NCBI GenBank assembly: GCA_950295325.1
Contig: OX485805.1
Span: 17,347,501 to 17,411,500 of the forward strand
Length of the DNA: 64,000 nucleotides
Direction: 5' to 3'
DNA from: Polytrichum commune
Taxonomy: Eukaryota; Streptophyta; Polytrichopsida; Polytrichales; Polytrichaceae
The translations under genes were made by a program, and so were the position numbers. Shown here in pieces: positions 58,080 to 64,000 of the stretch (the stretch's first letter is position 1; every line of letters starts with the position of its first letter). The notes below the pieces were generated by a model, which had not been told where the DNA came from, did no database searches, and saw only the letters and a list, made by a program, of their open reading frames with translations.

Positions 58080-61000
58080 TCATACTTAAGAGAATTACCA
58101 AAATAAAGTATCAGAGTTAACAAAAGTCTAGTGACAAGTAACGCGACCCAGTATCCGACTCTAAGACCGAATTATGCAAACGAGTCGAATCCCCATGCCA
58201 TAGTCTAAATTGCAGAGTCCATAGTCGAGCATGTATCGGCCATAGTCTAAGTATCGGTCACAAATTCCCCCAGCCATAGTCTAAATTGCAAAGACCATAG
58301 TCCATTATGTGATGGCCATAGTCATAGTCCTTCATAGCAAAATTAAGATGTCATAGTTTAAGATAATTACCAAAGTATGAGAGTTAACAAAAAGTCTAGT
58401 GACAAGTAACACGAACCAATATCCGACTCTATGACCAAACTATGTGAACGAGTCTAATACCCCGGCCATAGTCTTAATCGCAAAGACCATAGTCCAACAT
58501 GTATCGGCCATAGTCACAAATTCCCCTGGCCATAGTCTAAATTGGAGAGACCATAGTCTAGCATGCATGGGCCAAGTCACAAATTCTCCTAGCCATAGTC
58601 CGAGTGCCAAGTCTGGTAGGGCAAGGCCATAGTCTTAGTATCCAACCATAGTCCAAGTGTACTCATAAGGATAGGGGTGAGTCTTACCTTATAAACTTGC
58701 CCCTTGGCCTTCACCCGAACAATATGGGATAAAGGACGTGGCTCACTCAATTTTTTTAACTGGAGGATGAGGTCCTTGACTTAGTTCAAAGAGTGTAAGG
58801 GTCCCATGACTACACATGGTGGTCCCAATTTAATTTAAGATTGTATGATCACCCCCACATTTCCTTGATGATTGGATTACATTACTTGGGATGTTGTTGA
58901 TGAGAATGTTTTGTCTAACGTAATAGAGAGTGTGTGTATGTGTGCTGGAGATAATTGGAAATCTCTTTCGAAAAGGAAGAGGTGCTTTGGTGGTGATTGC
59001 AGTGAAGTAATCCCAAGGAGTAATTATGTGGGGACTTCCTGTGTAGAAAACTATCATCTGATAGAAGTGAATATGAGTGTATGCTTTGGAACCTAAATCC
59101 CTGGGAAAGGGTAAAGGGATATTGTTAGTTGTCCTGGAGTGCATGAAATTGTGAATAATGCACCTCGAGAAATGAAGTCCTAATGTATGTGGATGACTAT
59201 CAATTTGTGATCAGAACCTTTGAGCCAAGGTGGAAGTAAGGGAAGATTTCACTCATGCCATGAGAAACATAACTTGTAGCATGAGCCTTAAATTGAGAAT
59301 GGTTGATTGATACGATAATTAATCATCAGGGTCCTCCTGTGAAAGGGGTGGAGTTTACTCATTCATACCTAATATGCACTTTCGGGAAGAGAGTAGCCTG
59401 CTTCTCAGTTCAGTGGAAGGTCCATAGTGCTTCTAAGTGAAAATTTGGCGTGAAGCCTAAGTCCGGTGTAATTTCGGGCTTTCTCTTTCATCCAAGAATC
59501 TTGAAGTGTTAATTTCTGATATCAGATGGTGTGTATCTTTCCCTGTTTTGAATTAAGAAAATCTTGTGGGTGTGAAACCCGAAATGGTCAATCGAGAATT
59601 CATTATGGTCCTAAGTTTGATATTGATTTCTTGTATTACTTCAGTGTGTTGTGTGACCTACGGTGAATCCAGTATAAGTCCCTTTGTAGAGACTGAGTTA
59701 CATTTTTTAGCTTAATCACACGAACAAAGAGAGAGAGTTTGATGTAGTTCACCACACCTAGTGTTCAAAGTGAAATTAGAACTCAGAGTGAGAATCCTGA
59801 GTGAAACTTTTCAGGGGAAAGGAAGTAAGTTAGAGTAATTCAAATTCATTTTTGATCTGGACGCAGACAATCCTCCATTAAGCATATGTGATTGTGAGTA
59901 GTTCTCTTAGGATGTGGAACTTTGTTGAAATCAATTCGATTGCTACGACCATAGTCTCTTGAGAATGTGAAGGCGGAGTGTCGAAGTGAGAAAGGTGAGT
60001 CGTGGAGAGGAAGAGGCGTGTGCGGCTTATCCCATATCGTTTGGGGGAAGGCTCAAGGGCAAGTATATAAGGAGAAGTTGCCAACACCTCATTCGAGAAC
60101 AAGACGCTGATTTGGAACTGGTTACTGGTTACGTCTTACTAAGACTATGGCCCTCTTTGTGAGACTCGATACTTTGAACTGGTTATTGGTTCTTGAGACT
60201 ATGGTTGGTTACTCAGACTATGGCCGAGCCGTCTAGACTATGGTCCAGTCACTGGTTCTTGAGACTATGGTTGGTTACTCATACTATGGCCGAGCCGTCT
60301 AGACTATGGTCCAGTCACTGGTTCTTGAGACTATGGTTGGTTACTCAGACTATGGCCGAGCCGTCTAGACTATGGTCCAGTCACTGGTTCTTGAGACTAT
60401 GGTTGGTTACTCATACTATGGCCGAGCCGTCTAGACTATGGTCCAGTCACTGGTTCTTGAGACTATGGTTGGTTACTCATACTATGGCCGAGCCGTCTAG
60501 ACTATGGTCCAGTCACTGGTTCTTGAGACTATGGTTGGTTACTCATACTATGGCCGAGCCGTCTAGACTATGGTCCAGTCACTGGTTCTTGAGACTATGG
60601 TTGGTTACTCATACTATGGCCGAGCCGTCTAGACTATGGTCCAGTCACTGGTTCTTGAGACTATGGTTGGTTACTCATACTATGGCCGAGCCGTCTAGAC
60701 TATGGTCCAGTCACTGGTTCTTGAGACTATGGCCGAGCCGTCTAGACTATGGTCCAGTCACTGGTTCTTGAGACTATGGCCGAGCCGTCTAGACTATGGT
60801 CCAGTCACTGGTTCTTGAGACTATGGCCGAGCCGTCTAGACTATGGTCCAGTCACTGGTTCTTGAGACTATGGTTGGTTACTCATACTATGGCCGAGCCG
60901 TCTAGACTATGGTCCAGTCACTGGTTCTTGAGACTATGGTTGGTTACTCATACTATGGCCGAGCCGTCTAGACTATGGTCCAGTCATTGGTTCTTGAGAC

Positions 61001-61111
61001 TGTGGTTGGTTACTCATACTATGGCCGAGCCGTCTAGACTATGGTCCTAGGGATTTAGACTCTTCGCTTAGTTCGGTCACTAGGTTTGCGTTACTTGTAA
61101 CTAGACTTTTG
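58080..61111. mobile_element. Large inverted-repeat (foldback) element with CCATAGTC/GACTATGG arrays
   Basis: The left end (58121) reads CAAAAGTCTAGTGACAAGTA. The right end (to about 61111) reads TTACTTGTAACTAGACTTTTG, its inverse. The left arm, about 58121-58740, carries many CCATAGTC words, with a duplicated terminus from about 58330. The right arm, about 60000-61111, carries GACTATGG words. Inner flanks also pair: CCTTATAAACTTGCCCCTTG against CAAGGGCAAGTATATAAGG, and ATATGGGATAA against TTATCCCATAT. The 1.2-kb centre (58750-60000) has no recognisable gene. Target duplication was not resolved. Confidence 0.65.
60183..61048 (+). repeat. Tandem array of a 66-bp unit (14 copies)
   Basis: The unit begins CTGGTTCTTGAGACTATGGT and contains GGCCGAGCCGTCTAGACTAT. 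Eleven copies are full length. Three (near 60720-60850) lack 19 bp, a deletion between two ACTATGG words. Copies are almost identical, so the array expanded recently. As 66 is a multiple of three, it leaves a spurious open frame of 22-residue repeats. It lies in the right arm of the foldback element. Confidence 0.9.
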
Positions 61112-63015
61112 CAAGTTACAATAATTAATTTTAATGCATTAAGTATAATATGATTGTGTTAAATTCAAAGGGATAAAAGGCGATTGTCTGCCACAATATT
61201 AATTCAACCCAATTAATCTAAAGTTTTGAGGAGTATGAGAAAGATGTGTGATAGATATTTACTAACATGTGGTATGGCCTATGGTCCCTGGATACTTAAT
61301 TGAAGAGACTATGGTCCTAACTGAGGTGCCCTGGCCTTGGAGTTATGAGACCATGGTGTACTCAAAAGACTGTTGTTGAGTTGTGACTCTCTGCATTGTT
61401 AAATCACCATAAGAGTGATGTTACTGACGAGAGTGGGTTGTAAGGGAGTGACTGAGTAGTTGCACGTACTGCTATGAGTGACCTTCAACCTTAATTAAAT
61501 AAGTCCTAAAATTCACTTTAGAAGTCATTTTCCCTATGTTTGTTGTCCTAAATTCATCTTAATTCCCCTGTGATCTATCAATTAACTTAATGGTGATCCC
61601 TAGATGTAACACCTGACACTCATTTGGTCTTCCCTATGTGGTTTTCTTAATTGGAACCCAATCTAAAAACCTATCTACAATGCAGGACTGTTGGGGGATC
61701 AGCGGAGGCATTTGGAAGGTTGACGGAGGATGATCTACGGTTTTTGTTTACAAATTAGAAGGAATTAGTGAAGAGCACACCATCATTGTAAACAAAAAGT
61801 TGAAAGTCCCAGTAAGTCAAAAGATGTGAAGTTGTTCATGGGAGTTTAATTAGAATCATACGTGATTTAGATGAGAGGCGCTAGAACTTTCATTCACCTC
61901 TGCCCAACTACCTTTAAGTAGACCACGTGGACATGTTCATTTTTGTTGCCCTGGGCATGCGAGGTTATCTTCTTGATTCCGATTCTTTTTAAGGATCATC
62001 ACAAATTTCTGGTCACTGCAAATTGATACCATCTTGAGATACATTTATCTCCTTCCATGATATCTTAGTGAAAGCAGTACTAAACTGAACTGAACCTACC
62101 ATGTTGATGGGTCATGATCATACAATCTTAAATTAAAACGACATCATATGTTGATGCAATTTCACCACATTTTAGCTGCATGTATTATTACAGGTCATGC
62201 TTGGGACATCTACCCATTGCAAATTAGAAAACAGAAAAGATAACAAAGAAATTTACCAGATGGTGTTTCAGTTTGTTTCATAGTGTTCCCCTGACCATTG
62301 ATTGTATCCATTACCAAGTATTTGTGGTTGTGATGGGCGCGATGATAGGGACCAGAGAAATTTTCTTTGGGCAAGCTTGGCTGCCCAAGTACTCCTAGAC
62401 AAATTTTCTTAGGGCAGGCTTAGCTGCCCTAGTACTCCCAAGCACTACCGGTGCATTCGGTAGCCACCCGTCAACAAGGACGAGGTGACTCACCAACCGC
62501 CCGCACCATGTGACAACCGCAAGTGCCATCTTGCCACGGCGAACGCCATCCCGCAACCGCCAGTGCCATCCTGCGACCGCGACGGCGAGGCTGCGACAGC
62601 GAAGGCGATTGAGCCAAGGCGCTAATGGGGTCGGTGCAGGGCCTACACAATCAAGCTGCCGTGCATATTGTATTCCATAACTTAAAGCACAGGTGGCTTC
62701 ATTGCATTTGTGACAAGTAAAGGGCCGCGCGCTCTGCCATTGAATTATGACTGTCGCCCTTGAGTACTTGACTTGGTTGCTTTCCTTCCCCACTTAATTA
62801 CTACAGCGACTCCGTCGACCCTCTCCCTAGAGAGTAGGATCCCGTGATTGCGAATTCAACTTTCTTTCACTGTTTTCTCACTTTGACTTGCTGTTCGAGC
62901 TCAACCCCTCTACAAGTAAATGAGATCTACTTAAGAACTTGTTCTCCCCGTAAGCTTGTGATTCATTCATTCCAACTTGATCACTCTTGATTAGTAATAT
63001 GGACACAGAGTCTTA
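61112..63015. other. Gene-poor stretch
   Basis: No gene seen. A GC-rich patch at about 62450-62650 repeats CGCCATCYYGCRACCGC-like units and gives an open frame on the minus strand (62395-62793) without known motif. Confidence 0.45.
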
Positions 63016-63019
63016 TGCT

Positions 63020-63560
63020 AACGGCCGCTTTACACCTAGAGGCCGCACCAATTTGTTGTGTAAGAGGCTTGAAATCCTCACTTGTGATTGGTCAAAGGGC
63101 TGAAATCGGCCCCAATCCCTTTACACCTAGAGGCCGGGGCGATTTGGTGGTATGAATTTTTTGATCAAAAAATGCATGGTATGACACAGCCCGAGCTCGT
63201 TGAATTGGGTGCACCCAAAATGAAGGGCCAATTCTTGACCTCGGGACCAATGTCACATCTCCATAAAAAAAAAACCTTTTTAAATATAATATGATTTTTT
63301 CAACGAACTATATCCATTGGATTATGTGGAAATATGAATGGTTCTATCTTAGATTATGCTAGATCCGTTGGATTATGCTAGATTTATTGAATCAGCCTAG
63401 CTCCTTGGCCCTAAGGCCTTTACATATGGAAAAATCAGCCCCCATTATAATATTATTATAATGTATAGTTGAGGCCGGCCTCCAACCCAAAAGAGGCTGA
63501 AATTTCATGCAATCGGCCTCAAAGGGAATTGGCCCGGCCTCTAGGTGTAAAGTGGCTCTA
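63020..63560. mobile_element. MITE-like inverted-repeat element
   Basis: CGGCCGCTTTACACCTAGAG at the left pairs with CCTCTAGGTGTAAAGTGGCT at the right, and the pairing extends through GGCCG and CCAATT. An additional internal copy of CTTTACACCTAGAGGCCG lies at 63119. CTAA flanks both sides, a possible short duplication. No open frame of note. Confidence 0.6.
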
Positions 63561-64000
63561 ATTTCCTGGTCAAATTTATCAAAGACTGAGTAATGTCCGT
63601 GCTCTTTTGGGAGGGGGAAACACAGGATGCATGTGGTCACCTGACTGGTTTTGCTCTTGGAATGCCCATGTCTTCATAGAGTTGAATACATTTTGAGCTG
63701 AGGTCATGCTGGCAAGTGTCCAGCTCGTATACATATATCTTTGTCAACCGATCAAGTGGATACTACGATCAAGTGGATACTATATATAGAAACTGGCAAG
63801 CATCACCAAAGTTCCAAGAATATCTAGTATTATTTATCACTCTCTACAAGTGGATCGTTCGACTCCAGTGATCGGGAGATTTTTGGGCAATAATCGGTTG
63901 AGATCCTAGTGTTTGCAAGTCAAACCGGTTACATGTTGACATCCTTCGAGTTTCCTTTATTTAATTGGGGTATATTCTATAAATTCCTCTAAAATGATCA
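63561..64000. other. Window end, with a copy of a retrotransposon leader segment
   Basis: Bases 63875-63932 (GGAGATTTTTGGGC, ATCGGTTGAGATC, GTGTTTGCAAGTC, ACCGGTTAC) match 45221-45281 in the leader of the methyltransferase retrotransposon. A related element or a shared sequence module may continue past the window. Nothing else was recognised. Confidence 0.5.

Noticed and set aside
60183-61048. A CRISPR-like or protein-coding repeat array
   Set aside because: The units are directly adjacent with no unique spacers, and the 22-residue repeat frame arises only because 66 is divisible by three; shortened units break it.
62700-62765. A second tRNA-like sequence near the GC-rich patch at 62.7 kb
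   Set aside because: An A-box-like word is present on the minus strand, but no B-box or consistent cloverleaf pairing follows.

Overview
The window is nuclear DNA of a land plant. The host genes have many spliced exons with GT-AG introns. One encodes a plastid photorespiratory transporter and one a lectin receptor-like kinase, both typical of plants. TTTAGGG-type repeats are present, and host reading frames end in TAA or TGA under the standard code. Very AT-rich spacers, abundant foldback elements and heavy C-to-T decay of repeats fit a bryophyte or other seed-free plant, but I cannot name the species.

Layout. (1) 623-1389 (+): last two exons of an unrecognised Gln-rich protein whose start lies left of the window. 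(2) 3191-9337 (+): a complete nine-exon PLGG1-type glycolate/glycerate translocator. (3) 9.3-20.5 kb: mostly non-coding, with a dead non-LTR retrotransposon endonuclease (minus strand) and an unidentified coding relic (plus strand). (4) 20.5-29.2 kb: a broken multi-exon gene with an amino-methyltransferase (N4/N6-type) domain on the minus strand, split by a 1.1-kb foldback element, plus low-complexity DNA and more foldback elements. (5) 30301-35707 (+): a 13-exon auxin-efflux-carrier/PIN-LIKES family transporter. (6) 37002-41640 (-): a seven-exon B-lectin receptor-like kinase, tail-to-tail with the transporter. (7) 42284-42982: a MITE with a 10-bp target duplication. (8) 44164-54355: a 10.2-kb Ty3/gypsy-type retrotransposon. 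(9) 54.4-64 kb: gene-poor DNA with a 3-kb inverted-repeat element carrying a 66-bp tandem array, and another MITE at the end.

The most striking object is the retrotransposon. Its Gag-Pol order is Gag (zinc knuckles), aspartic protease, C5-cytosine DNA methyltransferase, reverse transcriptase, RNase H, DDE integrase, PHD finger. It therefore carries a captured DNA methyltransferase between protease and RT, and a histone-reader-type zinc finger where chromoviruses carry a chromodomain. Its terminal repeats are not simple LTRs. They are split (A1 - genes - B1 - A2 - B2), as in PAT/Ngaro elements, but with a DDE integrase and a flush 4-bp target duplication (CAAT). The primer-binding position directly after A1 is a perfect 16-nt complement of a sequence inside A itself, which suggests Tf1-like self-priming rather than tRNA priming. 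The repeats are almost identical (2/338 and 1/108 differences), yet gag-pol is interrupted by eleven stops, nearly all one C-to-T step from Gln or Arg codons.

Functionally, the host genes look independent: photorespiratory metabolite exchange in the plastid envelope, a membrane carrier, and a cell-surface receptor kinase. The mobile elements account for most of the other structure seen. Exon boundaries were read by eye from splice signals, phase and family similarity; no alignment or transcript data were available.
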